Shown in pieces: positions 8,790 through 19,300 of a stretch of 64,000 bases of DNA. The stretch covers positions 2,207,868 through 2,271,867 of the forward strand of contig NZ_JAPDHZ010000002.1 in assembly GCF_029525555.1 (NCBI RefSeq), read 5' to 3'. The notes beneath the pieces are model-generated. The model saw nothing but the letters and a program-made list of their open reading frames with translations, did not search any database and had not been told where the DNA came from. Position 1 is the stretch's first letter; each line of letters begins with the position of its first letter. Source of the DNA: Cohnella ginsengisoli. Lineage in GTDB: Bacteria > Bacillota > Bacilli > Paenibacillales > Paenibacillaceae. The translations under genes and the position numbers were made by a program.

Positions 8790-11174
8790 CTATTCGAAAC
8801 GGATCTCGTCGATCGTAAAGCTGCCCGTGAACGCGCCGTGCTTGAACTTTCTGGCCGTCGACTTGTCGAAGCCCGCGAAGTCGGCCAGCGGAATGCGGAT
8901 CGTCTGGTAGGCGGTCGTAGCGGTGACGGTCTTCGTTCCCTTGGCCCCGCCTGCGTCCCACAAAGTGACGTTAAACGAGGCGCCGTTCGTGCCGCTCTTC
9001 ACGACATATACGAGATAGGTGTAGGCGGACAGGTCGACGTTCGTCTCGGCGGCGCTGAAGGTGGCGTCCCACCAGCTGACGCCGCTGAGCGTCAGCTCGG
9101 AACCGTTGCTCGAGATGGTGCCGTCTCCCCAATAGCCGCCACCCATGTCGTTTTTCAGCAGCGTATTGTACTGGGATGCGTTGTCGTAGTTATCGAAGAT
9201 GAGCGGCGTCACGCCGCCTCCTCCGCCGTTAGCGCTTAGTGCAATACGGTCGAAGTCCGGCGCATAGCCGGTCGGCTGCGAGAACAGCAGCGTGTTGGCG
9301 CCCGCTTGCAAATGCACGGTCGTCGTCTTCGCCGCGACCGTCGTCCAGCCGCCGGAGCTCGGGAAGCTGATCGCCGCGCCCGCGCCGCCGTTCACGCTGA
9401 GCGAGGCCGAGCGGCTCGCGTCGCCGTTCAAGTAATAGATCGTCAGCGTATAATCGCCGGCGGCAGGCGCCGTGACGCCGTTGAAACGCAGCGTGCCGCT
9501 GCCGTTGCCCACGTAGCCTACCTTGCTTCCGCCGGAGCAGGTCGCGCAGCTCGAGACGGCAGCCGGGCTGACGAGCGTGTTGGCCGAAGCTTCTGCTTCA
9601 TAGGAGGTCGTGCCTGCAGGCGGCGTTGGTGTCGGTGTTGTCGTTGGTGTCGGCGTTGGCGTTGGCGTCGGGGTCGGTCCGCCCGTCAAGGGCGGATCGG
9701 CCAGCATCGTGGACGTCGTGGCGCTCGCGGTAACATGGAAGCCCGACAGCGTCAGCCAGCCGCTGCGGTTCGCGTCCTGCCGCGTGTTCGCGAAGCGAAG
9801 CGCCTTGCCGTTCGACAGCGGGTTGACGACGCGCATGACCAGCTTATAATCGCCGGCGGGCAGATTGTGGCTTGCGCTGAAGGCAAAGCTGTAATCCGCG
9901 CCGCCAGGCTGTACGCTTTTCAGATTCCAGCTCGCGGTGCCAAGCGACTTGACCCAAACATCGGAGGCGTTCAGCACGCCGAACTCGACCGGCCAGTTGT
10001 AGTAGAACGGCGCTACGCCCTTGTTCTGCAGCTTGACGTTGACCGTCAGCGAGGACGCCGGCGAATCGGGCAGCTGCACGCCGGAGTTGTACAGCGTGTA
10101 GCCCAGCATTTTGTGCGCCCCCAGCGCATTGGCGGAGGCGGTGGCGTCCGGCAGCGATGTTTTAAACAATCTGTCGTACATGAGCCAGGAGGCGTGCGTC
10201 GTCTCGACCGAGGTCTGGTAGTTCTGACCGTTCTGGTTGGGCCAGGTCTGCCAGAAGCTCGTGTCCTGTTGAAGCGGCGGATAGAGCTCGCCGCCGATCG
10301 GATGCGTCTGCCAGATGTTCTGCTGTCCGTTCTGCGTGATCAGATTCCAGAAGTCCCAGTCGGTCTGGAACAGCGTCGCGTACGCGAAGGAATCGTCATG
10401 GTACCCGAAGGCGCTCTTAAGCGCCGCCGTGCTCGCGGAGTACGGATAGCGGGCCAGCACCTGCGTCGAGTGAAACGCGTCCTTGAACGCCGTCAGCAGC
10501 GCGTCCATGTTCGTCTGGTTCATCCGCCAATCGTTCGGTGCGGCGTCGTAGGGCCACGTATGCCACTCGCCCCAGAAGCCGTACAGTCCCGCCGTCACGA
10601 AGCCGATCCGCGGATCGCCGTCGTAGCGCGCGCCCAGCGCGGCGACGAACTGGCGCAGCGCCGTGTTCAGGTTGGCGTCGTTCCAATCGGGGGCCAGGCT
10701 GTGCGTCGACGTGTCGTGGTTGCCGTTCTGGTCGTAATCGCGCGTCAGCAAACCGCCGTTGATCAGAAACTGCGGAATGCCGGTCGTGCGCCCCGGATAG
10801 TCGACATAGACGCGGAACGCCGCCTGGTTGCCCCGGCTCGCGATATCGTTCAGATAGGCGTCCAGCGGCGCCCAATTATACGTGTTAGGGCCGGTCATGA
10901 GATCGCGCAGCGAGACGTAGAACCACTCCATGCTGTGCGGGAAGCTGTTGTTCGGATCGACGCTTTCCGACGGCTGCTTGGAGAAAGGCAAGAAGCCCTT
11001 CAATGGATTCTGCTCCAGCCCTGGCTTGTTCGGGTCGTACGTCTGGGCCTGCCATTCGCCCGAGGCGACGGCGTGCGGTAGCCTGAGGTTCATGAACAGC
11101 ATCGTGCCGACCAGGGCAAAAACCATGAATAGGAGCATCGGCTTTGCGGGCCTTGCGAGTCGTGCGTTCGACAT
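8790..11174 (-). CDS. Secreted DUF4874/DUF4832 protein with CBM35-like modules
   Basis: A 794-aa exported protein. A hydrophobic signal segment (about residues 10-33) leads into DUF4874 (begins NPLKGFLPF, about residue 55) and DUF4832 (GYHDDSFAYAT region to GWLTLSG, about 260-505), a TIM-barrel-like architecture found in glycan-active secretomes but without an assigned reaction. A Pro-Thr linker follows (about 520-545), then a CBM6/35-like beta-sandwich (YEAEASANTLVSPAAV ... PDFDRIAL, about 548-680) and a second carbohydrate-binding-like domain (IFDNYDNASQYNTLL to the end). Start ATG 11174 sits after AGGAGTG; a longer reading to 11372 has no export signal at its end. The gene is preceded by a regulated promoter shared with the ABC importer operon at 26 kb. 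Likely a secreted glycoside hydrolase or binding protein. Confidence 0.85.
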   Translation of the reverse strand: MSNARLARPAKPMLLFMVFALVGTMLFMNLRLPHAVASGEWQAQTYDPNKPGLEQNPLKGFLPFSKQPSESVDPNNSFPHSMEWFYVSLRDLMTGPNTYNWAPLDAYLNDIASRGNQAAFRVYVDYPGRTTGIPQFLINGGLLTRDYDQNGNHDTSTHSLAPDWNDANLNTALRQFVAALGARYDGDPRIGFVTAGLYGFWGEWHTWPYDAAPNDWRMNQTNMDALLTAFKDAFHSTQVLARYPYSASTAALKSAFGYHDDSFAYATLFQTDWDFWNLITQNGQQNIWQTHPIGGELYPPLQQDTSFWQTWPNQNGQNYQTSVETTHASWLMYDRLFKTSLPDATASANALGAHKMLGYTLYNSGVQLPDSPASSLTVNVKLQNKGVAPFYYNWPVEFGVLNASDVWVKSLGTASWNLKSVQPGGADYSFAFSASHNLPAGDYKLVMRVVNPLSNGKALRFANTRQDANRSGWLTLSGFHVTASATTSTMLADPPLTGGPTPTPTPTPTPTTTPTPTPPAGTTSYEAEASANTLVSPAAVSSCATCSGGSKVGYVGNGSGTLRFNGVTAPAAGDYTLTIYYLNGDASRSASLSVNGGAGAAISFPSSGGWTTVAAKTTTVHLQAGANTLLFSQPTGYAPDFDRIALSANGGGGGVTPLIFDNYDNASQYNTLLKNDMGGGYWGDGTISSNGSELTLSGVSWWDATFSAAETNVDLSAYTYLVYVVKSGTNGASFNVTLWDAGGAKGTKTVTATTAYQTIRIPLADFAGFDKSTARKFKHGAFTGSFTIDEIRFE

Positions 11175-11360
11175 TACATCGTTCACTCCTGTTCGCATGG
11201 GATATGTTGCTGAAGCGCCCGGCGAGGCTGCCCGCCGTCCCTGCTCCTCGCCCCCCTCTCCGGTACGGCCACGCGCCTGCATTCCGATCGCAACGCAGGC
11301 GCAATCGGCTACGGGTTCACCTTGTAAGCCCCGCAATCTTCCGTAAGCGCCTACGATATC

Positions 11361-11432
11361 ATCATAATTCACGCGTTTAACGCGTCGATAGGCCCTGATT
11401 TTAAGATCGAAACCATCTTTTTTTAGATCTGC
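11361..11432 (-). promoter_or_regulatory. Regulon promoter element, copy 1 (DUF4832 gene)
   Basis: On the minus strand it reads, in order: GATCTAAA, 21 nt later GATCTTAAAATC, then a GGGC block, (T)ATCGACGCG and TATGAT (11361-11366) as the -10. The same order and near-identical spacing recur at 26348-26418. The two half-sites two helical turns apart, with a poor -35, fit an AraC-family activator site at an activator-dependent promoter. This copy also has the palindrome ACGCGTTTAACGCGT (11371-11385) between -35 and -10, absent from copy 2. The 395-base gap up to 11570 holds this element and the weak promoter of the stalk gene; I see nothing else in it. Confidence 0.65.
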
Positions 11433-11526
11433 GACGATGTGAACACAACCCGCAAGCGTCGCGCATGCGCCGCCGATCGTCTCGTATTCAATACCGCAAT
11501 ATCCCTATTCGGCGTCTATTTCCCTG

Positions 11527-11535
11527 TGCTATACT
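11527..11535 (+). promoter_or_regulatory. Extended -10 of the stalk-protein gene
   Basis: TGCTATACT is a good extended -10 motif, 35 bases before the start codon at 11570. No convincing -35 is present, as expected for extended -10 promoters. Confidence 0.45.
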
Positions 11536-11569
11536 AGGCTCGGAAATGAGTGGAAATTGAAGGAGGGAT

Positions 11570-12883
11570 ATGATGAAAGGGCCCGGCAGGAAACTGCGAA
11601 CCTTCGCAAGACAGCTCCATGAGCTGCGGGTACTTACCGTTTTGCTGATCGTGCCGCTAATGTTGGGGTTAGGCATAAGCGTTAGCGGGTCTGCGGCAGC
11701 CGCTGCCAAGTCGATCGTCGTTTATGTCAATGAGGAGCCGATCGCGTTCGAGGTCGATCCCTTCATGACAGGCGGCACGACGCTCGTGCAGATGCGGCCG
11801 CTATTCGAATCGCTGGGCATGGAAGTGGCGTGGCATCCGGACACGAAGCAGATTACCGCCGAAAAAAGCGGAACAAAGTTAACCTTGACCCTAAACAAGT
11901 CGGAGGCCAGCGTGAACGGAACAACCGTCCTTCTCGATGCGCCGGCGCGGGAGATGAAGGGCAGTACGCTCGTGCCGCTCCGATTCGTCGGCGAGGCTAC
12001 CGGCTCGGTCGTACACTGGGACGGCGTGAATAAGGAAATTCTGATTTTTACGGAAGCCTATATTACCAAACTGGGTTTTACGATGGAAGACTTCAAGCTG
12101 TTGCTTGCCAACGCGCAGGCGCAGCTCAACGCACAAGCCGGTCAGGGCAATGGCACTACGAACAGCGGCAGCGGCACGAATGCCGGCGCAAACGGAGACA
12201 GCGAGACTGAAGTAGCCGCCAAAACGCCGGTTAATCTGGCTAAGCTGAGCGGCATGTATTATGCCCATGAGCAGGATACGTTGGGGTATGCCTGCGGCGG
12301 GCTTTGCACGAAAGTTTTCACCTTCCTGCCGGGCAATAAGGTCGTCGTCGGCTTCCCGAAGAGCGGCGGTCCGGAGACGATCGACTGCAAGGTCGACAAG
12401 TGCAGCGCCTATACGATCAAGAACGGCAAACTTACTGTCGGCGGCCAGTCTTATGCGATTCGCGTCTCCAAAAAAGGCGGCCTCTATATCGACGGCAACT
12501 GGATGATCCCTGTTCAATCGGTTGGCGCCAATCTCATTCTGGAAGGCAAATATAAGCATTATGGCTATCAAGGGCTCGGCGCCTTCGATTTCTCCAATAC
12601 TTGGGAGTACTTTATGCACTTTCACAAAGACGGCACCGTCTCATTGAATGAAGCGCTTGTGAAGACAATCAGCTCCGAGAGCCTGGATCAAGAGTCAGGC
12701 GCAGCCGGCCTGGAAATTACGGGCACTTACCGCATCACCGGCAATACGATGATTCTCACGCTGGATAGCGGCGAGAAGTTCCGCTACCTGTTCCTGAAGG
12801 ACCTGGACGATGACGGCAAAGCAAGCCTGCTGTATCTGCAGATCGGTGAACGCTTCTTCGAGCTGGAAGGGTCGGAGAGATAG
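11570..12883 (+). CDS. Secreted copper-amine-oxidase-like stalk-domain protein
   Basis: A 437-aa secreted protein. After a long signal peptide (to about residue 45, ending SGSAAAAA) comes a stalk domain of the copper amine oxidase N-terminal type (about 48-165; PIAFEVDPFM, LVQMRPLFESLGMEVAW, STLVPLRFVGEATG). A Gly/Asn/Ser-rich linker (about 185-215) leads to a C-terminal region (about 225-437) with cysteines C240, C244 and a later CKVDKC pair and repeated strand patterns resembling lipocalin/META-type barrels. No catalytic motif is recognised. ATG 11570 follows AAGGAGGG. It is convergent with the sensor-kinase gene across a bidirectional terminator. Role in the surrounding glycan locus is unknown. 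Confidence 0.82.
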   Translation: MMKGPGRKLRTFARQLHELRVLTVLLIVPLMLGLGISVSGSAAAAAKSIVVYVNEEPIAFEVDPFMTGGTTLVQMRPLFESLGMEVAWHPDTKQITAEKSGTKLTLTLNKSEASVNGTTVLLDAPAREMKGSTLVPLRFVGEATGSVVHWDGVNKEILIFTEAYITKLGFTMEDFKLLLANAQAQLNAQAGQGNGTTNSGSGTNAGANGDSETEVAAKTPVNLAKLSGMYYAHEQDTLGYACGGLCTKVFTFLPGNKVVVGFPKSGGPETIDCKVDKCSAYTIKNGKLTVGGQSYAIRVSKKGGLYIDGNWMIPVQSVGANLILEGKYKHYGYQGLGAFDFSNTWEYFMHFHKDGTVSLNEALVKTISSESLDQESGAAGLEITGTYRITGNTMILTLDSGEKFRYLFLKDLDDDGKASLLYLQIGERFFELEGSER

Positions 12884-12940
12884 ACGGCGCTATCCATGCA
12901 GCATAGCGCAGATGGAAAAAAATCGCTTCGAAGACGAATG

Positions 12941-12968
12941 AAAAGCAGGCCGGGATGGCCTGCTTTTT
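12941..12968. terminator. Bidirectional terminator
   Basis: AAAAGCAGGCC-N5-GGCCTGCTTTTT: a 7-bp GC-rich stem with A and T tracts on both sides. It can end the stalk gene (plus strand) and the sensor-kinase gene (minus strand). Confidence 0.85.
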
Positions 12969-13028
12969 CGTGCGGCGCGGGATCAACCGAATCGTACTTC
13001 GTATGTCCGTCAAGCCGAGCGAGGCGAG

Positions 13029-14751
13029 TCACTCCGCCTCATTCTCCTGCACCTGCCACACCAACTCCGCGCACAGCCCGCCCCGCTCCGAGTGGCTGAG
13101 AAACAGCCCGGAGCTTTTGCCGAACAGGAGCATGAGCCGCTGATGAACGTTCTGCAGGCCGGAATCGATCTGATCGCTCGGCGCCGTGCGGATCTTCGTC
13201 TGCAGCGCCTCCAATTGCGACGGCGAGAGACCCGTGCCGTTATCGTCGACCGTGAGCCGCGCGAGGCCGTCCTCCCCCAGCGTTCCCCGGATGCGGACGC
13301 TTCCGTACTTCACGGGTTTTCTGAACGCATGCACGATTACGTTTTCGATCAAAGGCTGCAGCGACAGACGGGGAATCTCCATTTTCAGCATCGCCGGATC
13401 GATATCGATCTCGTATTCGAAGTCGTCCGTCAGCATGCGGTGAATGTCCAAGTAGTTTTCGATCAGGCTAAGCTCTTCCTGAATGGTCGCGAAGCTGCTG
13501 CTCAGCTTGGTCGTATAGCGGTAATACCGGCTCAGGTTCATCGTCATCGAGACGGCCGCTTCCTTTTCCTCGAGCTCGACCATGCTCTTGATGTACGCCA
13601 GCGTGTTGTAGAGGAAATGCGGATTGATCTGCGACTGCAGCTGCTTGACGTTCGCTTCCTTCGTCCGGATCTGCTCCTTCAGAACGTCCTCGATCAGCTC
13701 TTCGATTCTCGCGGCCATCGAGTTGAACTTCTGATAGACGTATCGGAACTCCCCTTTGGGCGGATCCTTCATCCGGCTCGTATAGATGCCTTTCTCGATG
13801 AAGTTCATGCCCTGCATCAGCTTGCGGAACGGAATGCGGATGCTCCGGTACAGCAGGAAGCTCAGGATGCAGGCCATAAACAGCATCATGCCGCTGATCG
13901 AATAGAACATCGTCTGGCTGCGTTTGATCGGCGCCATGATCGTGTCGATCGGCACGTAGTCCACCAGATACCAGCCCAGCGGCTGCACCATGTCCATATG
14001 CACCTGGTACGTGCCGCCGCTCGTCCGGATGAGCAGCGGCTCGAATTCGCCGTCGGGCCCCACCGGGTCAAGCTCGGGCAGCATCTCCTGAATGAGAGCC
14101 TGATTCGCCGTATAGTTGTAGATCGGGGTGTCGCCCGGCTTGTATAAAAAAGGGATCCTCCAGCCCGTTGCTCTTCATCTCGGACAGATCGCTCTTGATC
14201 TCGCCTTCGTCCACCTTCGCGACGACCGTCAGATCCGCCTCTTCTTCTCTGGCGCTTTTGGCCGGATTGGAGATCGTCTCGATAAAATAAGCGTTGCCCT
14301 TCGAGCTCGTCCGATAACTCCAGAAACCGTCTTTGTCAGGCAGCTCTGCAGGCACGGCGCCCAGGCTGGAATTACTCTTGATCACCACCCCCGTCTTCGG
14401 GTAGACGACCGCGATGATGCCCTTCCACCGCCCGTAGCCCGCCAGCCTGCTTATTTCCTCGGATACGGTCTTCAGCGTGCGATAGTAGAGCAGATCGTCG
14501 TTCAGCAGGTCCGGATAGGCCAGATTGCGGACTTCGGTGCTCTCGTACAACATCTTTTGGTAGGAGTCGTATTGGGCGAACATCTGGCCGAGCTGCCCGA
14601 CGAACGTTTGCACTTGCGTGCGTTTGGCCTTCACGATCTCCCTTTTCAGAACGCCTGAGCTCGTATGGTTCGAGTAGGCGTACAGCGCGATGATCGGCGT
14701 CAGCAGCAGAAGCAAGGCGAGGACCATATTGGTGAAAATGCTGGATTTCAC
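13029..14751 (-). CDS. YesM-type sensor histidine kinase (one-base frameshift)
   Basis: A membrane sensor kinase of about 573 aa. TM1 (VLALLLLLTPIIALYAY, about residues 10-27) and TM2 (MMLFMACILSFLLYRS) flank an extracellular Cache-like sensor; a HAMP linker follows. The His_kinase domain shows the phospho-acceptor in LQSQINPHFLYNTLAYIKSM and the ATPase N-box RLSLQPLIENVIVHA and DDNGTGL. The likely start is GTG 14751, with AGGGGGG upstream and a 4-base GTGA overlap with the end of the solute-binding-protein gene. A six-base run at 14146-14151 is one base too long, joining DPF to LYKPGDTP after correction. No response regulator gene is adjacent; the nearest YesN-type gene is at 28.1 kb. Confidence 0.87.
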
Positions 14752-16268
14752 TTCGATCCCCCCCTGATCCGCGCCGGAGGTCTGTGCAGCCCTGAAGTCC
14801 GCGTACTGCCGCTTGAATTCCGCCCATACTTTCCCGTAGCCGGCTTTCTTGAGCGCCTCCATCGAACTGGGAAAGGCCTGATCATAGCCGACGATGCCCA
14901 GATTGATCGGCAGGAACTTCTCGTTGTACACCGCGAGTACTTTGGCGTACTCTTTTTTTGACCGGCTCTTGATTAAAATGAAAACCGAAAATTTTCGAGA
15001 TCCGCGCATTGTCGTCGTTATGCAGCATATCCTCCACGACGGAGTCGTCCACATTGGTCGCCGGCATGAAGTAATTTTTGTTGCGCCACATCCACTCGTA
15101 CATGAACTGGTCGTTCGTGAGCAGCTGGATTTTGTCGTTTTCGATCCGATAGTCCTTGCCTTCCACGCCATAGATGATGAAGTTGTAGTGCTCCTTGCTC
15201 TGCAGGATCCAGTTCATAAACTGCATGGCGCGCTCCGGGTGGAGGGCCTTGGCCGGAATCATAACCGCCTCGTTGGACGGCGCCACGATGTATTTCGGTT
15301 TGTCCGGGGCTAAATAATATTCTCTAAGCTTGGCCTTCGGGTCCGCGTTCTGCACCGTCTGCAGGTTCTCCATCGCCCGGGAGACGGCGCCCACCCGGAA
15401 CAGCAGCTTGCCCGCGTCCTCCTGATCGATGTTGGCCGCCTTGTTGCCGGCGAGACGCTTGTCGATGACCCCGATGTCCACCCAGCGCTTGCGAACTTCC
15501 GCGACCTTCTTGTACAGATCGGATTCCAGATAATCGACCAGCTCGCCCGTATTCTCGTTTACGGCGAACATTTGGTTTTCATCGAGGAAGGTGAGCGGCT
15601 GATCCGACAGCTCCCGCCACAGGACGTCTTGGCCGCGATCGTTTTCCAAGTACCCGTAGTAGCTCGGATCCCGCGCATGCATTTTCGTATAAAAAAGCTT
15701 CTAGATCGGCGATCGTCCGGATCTCCTTCATGCCGACCGACTCGAGCAGATCCTGGCGCACCATGACCGACGTGAATTTGCCCGCGGAAGTGAACGCCTG
15801 GGAAGGAATCGCCCACAGGCTGCCGTCCATCTCGTACTGCTTGAAGTTGTCCGCCGGGATGTTCGCCGTGAGATCCTTGCCGTACGTCCGAAGCAGCGTA
15901 TCAAGCGGCTGGATATAGCCCTTCGTCTTGTAGTCTGATACGAATGACGTGCCGTACCAGAACAAATCGTAGTTTTCCCCGGTGGACAGCGCCAGCTCCA
16001 CCTTGGATTGATAGTCCGCCCAGGGGATATACGTCAATTCGAGCTTGATGTTGAGCTCCTGCTTCAAGCGCGCGTTCAGCTCGTTGTCGACGAACTCCCG
16101 CATCCGAGCCGATTCGTCCCCGGGCATGATCATGCTTAACGTGACGTAGGGCTGCGGCACGTCCGCGCCCGTGGATTCGCCATGCTCCGGCGCGCCTTTG
16201 CAGGCCGAGGCAATCGCGAACCATGCGACGAACGAACACAATAGAACAACGCGATTTAATGTTTTCAC
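14748..16268 (-). CDS. Solute-binding lipoprotein upstream of the kinase (three frameshifts)
   Basis: An ABC-type extracellular sugar-binding lipoprotein of about 505 aa. The signal peptide ends in the lipobox FAIASAC with Cys23; the mature protein has the family features PYVTLSMIMPGD, YIPWADYQSKVELALSTGENYDLFW and MEALKKAGYGKVWAEFKRQY near the end. GTG 16268 follows GGGGGAG. As given, the frame breaks at three homopolymers, each one base too long: 15691-15696, 14953-14959 and 14758-14764. Correcting all three gives one protein ending in TGA that overlaps the kinase GTG by 4 bases. Without the last correction it would be fused in frame to the kinase. No permease genes are next to it, so it may act as a ligand sensor for the kinase rather than, or as well as, feeding a transporter. 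Confidence 0.82.
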
Positions 16269-16313
16269 CTAAGCTGTCTCCCCCGGAAAAAGAACGTCGA
16301 TACCATTCAATTG

Positions 16314-16345
16314 TATAAAGCCCCGGCAGATTCCTGCCGAGGCTC
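16314..16345 (-). terminator. Terminator/attenuator between the giant DUF4832 gene and the binding-protein gene
   Basis: On the minus strand AGCCTCGGCAG-N4-CTGCCGGGGCT followed by TTATAC. It lies 8 bases after the stop of the giant gene. The weak T-tract suggests partial read-through into the downstream binding-protein and kinase genes. Confidence 0.6.
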
Positions 16346-16352
16346 CTAACAT

Positions 16353-19300
16353 TCAGTTCATCAATTGAGCGAGCTGCAAAAACCGTTTGAGCATAACGAC
16401 CGCTTCGGCTCTGCTCGCATTCGCGCCGGGATCGATCGTCGTTGCCGATCTTCCTTGAAGGATGTCGGCGGCAAGCAACTGAGCGACGGCCGGTTTGGCC
16501 CAAGCGCCGATCGCGCCCTGGTCCGTGTATTTATCAAGCAAGGACGCCTCGGCATCCTTCACCAGCGCGGATCGGCCCACATAATTGAGCGCTCTGGACA
16601 GCATGACCGCCATCTGTTCACGGGTGATCCGGTCGTTCGGCTTGAACGAGCCGTCCTGATAGCCTTCGATGAGACCAGCGTGCACCGCTTGTTCGACCGC
16701 ATCGATGTACCAGTCCGCTGCGGCTACGTCGCTGAACGAAGCTGCCGCAGACGGCGAATTCAATCCGAGCGAACGAACGAGCAGGGCCGCGAATTCCGCG
16801 CGCGTGATCGGACTGTTCGGCGAGAAGCTGCTTGGCGTGACGCCATTGATGATAAGCTTCGATGTCAGCATTTCAATATCCGCCTTGGCCCAGTGGCCGT
16901 TCAGATCGGCGAACGTCTTGCTGCCGGACGCCACCGCGTAGATGCTGTTCCCGTTCCGCCTGATCACGGCTTCCGTACGGTCGCCGTTCGCCTGGAAGAC
17001 GGCCGGTACAAAGCGGAAGGTGCCTGCAGCCGGATCGTACAGCAACGCTGTCGTTTTCGATGGATCCACCTTTCCGGACAGGATCATCGTTCGCTCGACG
17101 TAAGTGCTGCCGAAATCGGCGATCTCGACGGATTTTCCGTTTGCCTCCGCAAAAATGTTGTACGCCTGCGCAGGGGCGAGTAAGGTCAGGCCATCCTCTG
17201 CTGCTTGTGAGGACAAGGATTCTGCCGCCGCGCCTGCCACTTTGTTGATTTCGATTCGGACGGTCATCGTATCGGCGCTTACGCCCAGCTTTTCCGCCAT
17301 CGAAGACAGCCTTAGAACGGAGACAGGCACCTTGTAGCTTCCCAAATCCGTCTGCACGACGATGAACGCGCCCGGCAGATTGCCCGCGGCATCGATCAGC
17401 GCGGACGACGGAAGATTGACCTTCGCGCTGCCGCCGTCGTTTTTAACGTCGATCGTGACCGTGTTTAAGGTCGCCGACGCTTGCTTCGCGAGCGCGTCGA
17501 ACGCCTCTTTAAGCCGCTTCGCATCGATCGTCGCCGTCGTCTCGGCGACGCCTTCCGCATTTTTGGTTTGAGCCGTCTTGATCCCCGATGGATCCAGCTT
17601 GATTCCATCCTTCGTTTTTTCCGGCGCCGGCGTCGAAGGCGTCAAGTTCGTGCCGCCGGAAGGCGGGTTGGTCTCCGGCTCGGATCCCGTGGACACGTTC
17701 ACCTGGAACTGCTTCGCGAAGTTGCCGTCCGACGTCTTGGCCGTGATCACGGTCTTGCCATCGCCGACAGCCTTAACCAAGCCTGCGGCAGAAACGTAAG
17801 CCACTCCCGGGTCCGCCGAAGACCACACGACTCTTGTGTTGCTTGCTTCTGCCGGCATGGCGGCGGCATGGATCTGCGCGCTCTTGCCCGGCGCCAATCG
17901 AAGGTGCTCCGCGGTGTCGGAGGCGATGCCGGTCACTCTCGCCGGCGCCCCGGCCGCGCTGCCGGACACGACGACGCTGCCCAGATTCAGCCATCCGCCG
18001 TCATTTTGCTCGGCGTTCGCGAAGCGGAACGGCTTCGCATCCGCATTGATCTGCTCGAGCGGGTTCACGTAGCGCATCAGAATCCGATAGGTTCCGTTGC
18101 CCAGCGCCGGATTGTTCGTCGATGCGAACAGCTTGTTGCCGTCGAAGCCGTTTGTATTCGGCAGAAGGTCTTTCAGATCCCAACCCGGCTCCCATATTTT
18201 GACGATGCCATTTTCCGTTTGAGCGGCGAGCTCGACCTTCCAATTGTAGTAGAAGGGGGCGACGCCTCTATTCTCCAATTCTACGCCGACCTTCAGGTTC
18301 CCGTTAGCCGCATCCAGATAAGCAGTGGGCACGAAGTACTCGTAACCCATTTTGCGCGAGCCTTCCGTCGCTCTTGCCAGCGGCTCCTGTGCCAGCGGCG
18401 TCTGGAAGATGCCCTGCGCGATCAGCCAGGAAGCATGTGTCAGGTTCAGGCTGGCGTAATAATCCTCGCCTTGCGCGCCTTCGATCGGCGTCGCCGGCTC
18501 ATTGTATCGCGGCGGATCGTTGTTCCACATCTTCACCTGAATCTCCGGTCGCATCTCCCCGCCCATGCCGTTCTTCTTCCAGAATTCCGTGGCCGACGCA
18601 TCCTTGATGCGGCCCCAGAAGTGCCAGCTTTGACCGCCGAGGCTCGGCGGGAGCGTCTGGAACGCGAACGAATCGTCGTGATAGCCGACATCGAAATTCG
18701 TCGTTTTGAGCGTGCCGTTGTCCATCGGATACCGCAGCACAAGTTGGGTGCTGTCGAACGCGTGATCCATATCGGTCAGCACGCGCTTCAGGTTGGCGTC
18801 GGTCGGCATGAGGTTCGGCGACTTTAAATTGCCGTCATACGGGTACGTATGCCACTCGCCCCAGAAGCCGATCAAGCCGATCATGATAAATCCGATCCGG
18901 GGATCGCCGTCATAACGCGCGCCCAGCGCGCCGATGAAATTGTCCAAAGCGGCCATTAAGCGCTCATCGTTGTAGTCTGGCGCCAGGCTCGTGGCATCCT
19001 TTCCATTGTCGTAGCCTTCATAGGCAAACGTCTTCAGCCCTTCGTCGATCAGAAACTGCGGGATACCGGAAGGCTTGTTCGGATAGTCCAGATACACGCG
19101 GAACACGGCCTGATTGCCTCTGGCCGCCACCGCTTCCAGCCTTTTGTCCAGCTCGGTCCAATCGAAGTCGTTCAGATTGTTCATCAGCTTGCTCAGCGGC
19201 AGGTAGAAAAACTCCATGCTGTACGGCAGCTGGGTCGGGCGGTCTCTCCAATCGTCGCCTGCCGTGAAGTACGCTTCCTCGGACGCATCGTAGAAAGGAA

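Noticed and set aside
9306..11081. A 591-codon plus-strand frame opposite the secreted DUF4832 gene
   Set aside because: Arg-rich antisense shadow; the minus strand has signal peptide, domains and ribosome site.
14748..14751. Treating the binding protein and kinase as a natural single fused receptor
   Set aside because: The fusion depends on a seven-G tract; with six Gs there is a standard stop/GTG overlap and a good ribosome site, and neighbouring runs show the same one-base excess.
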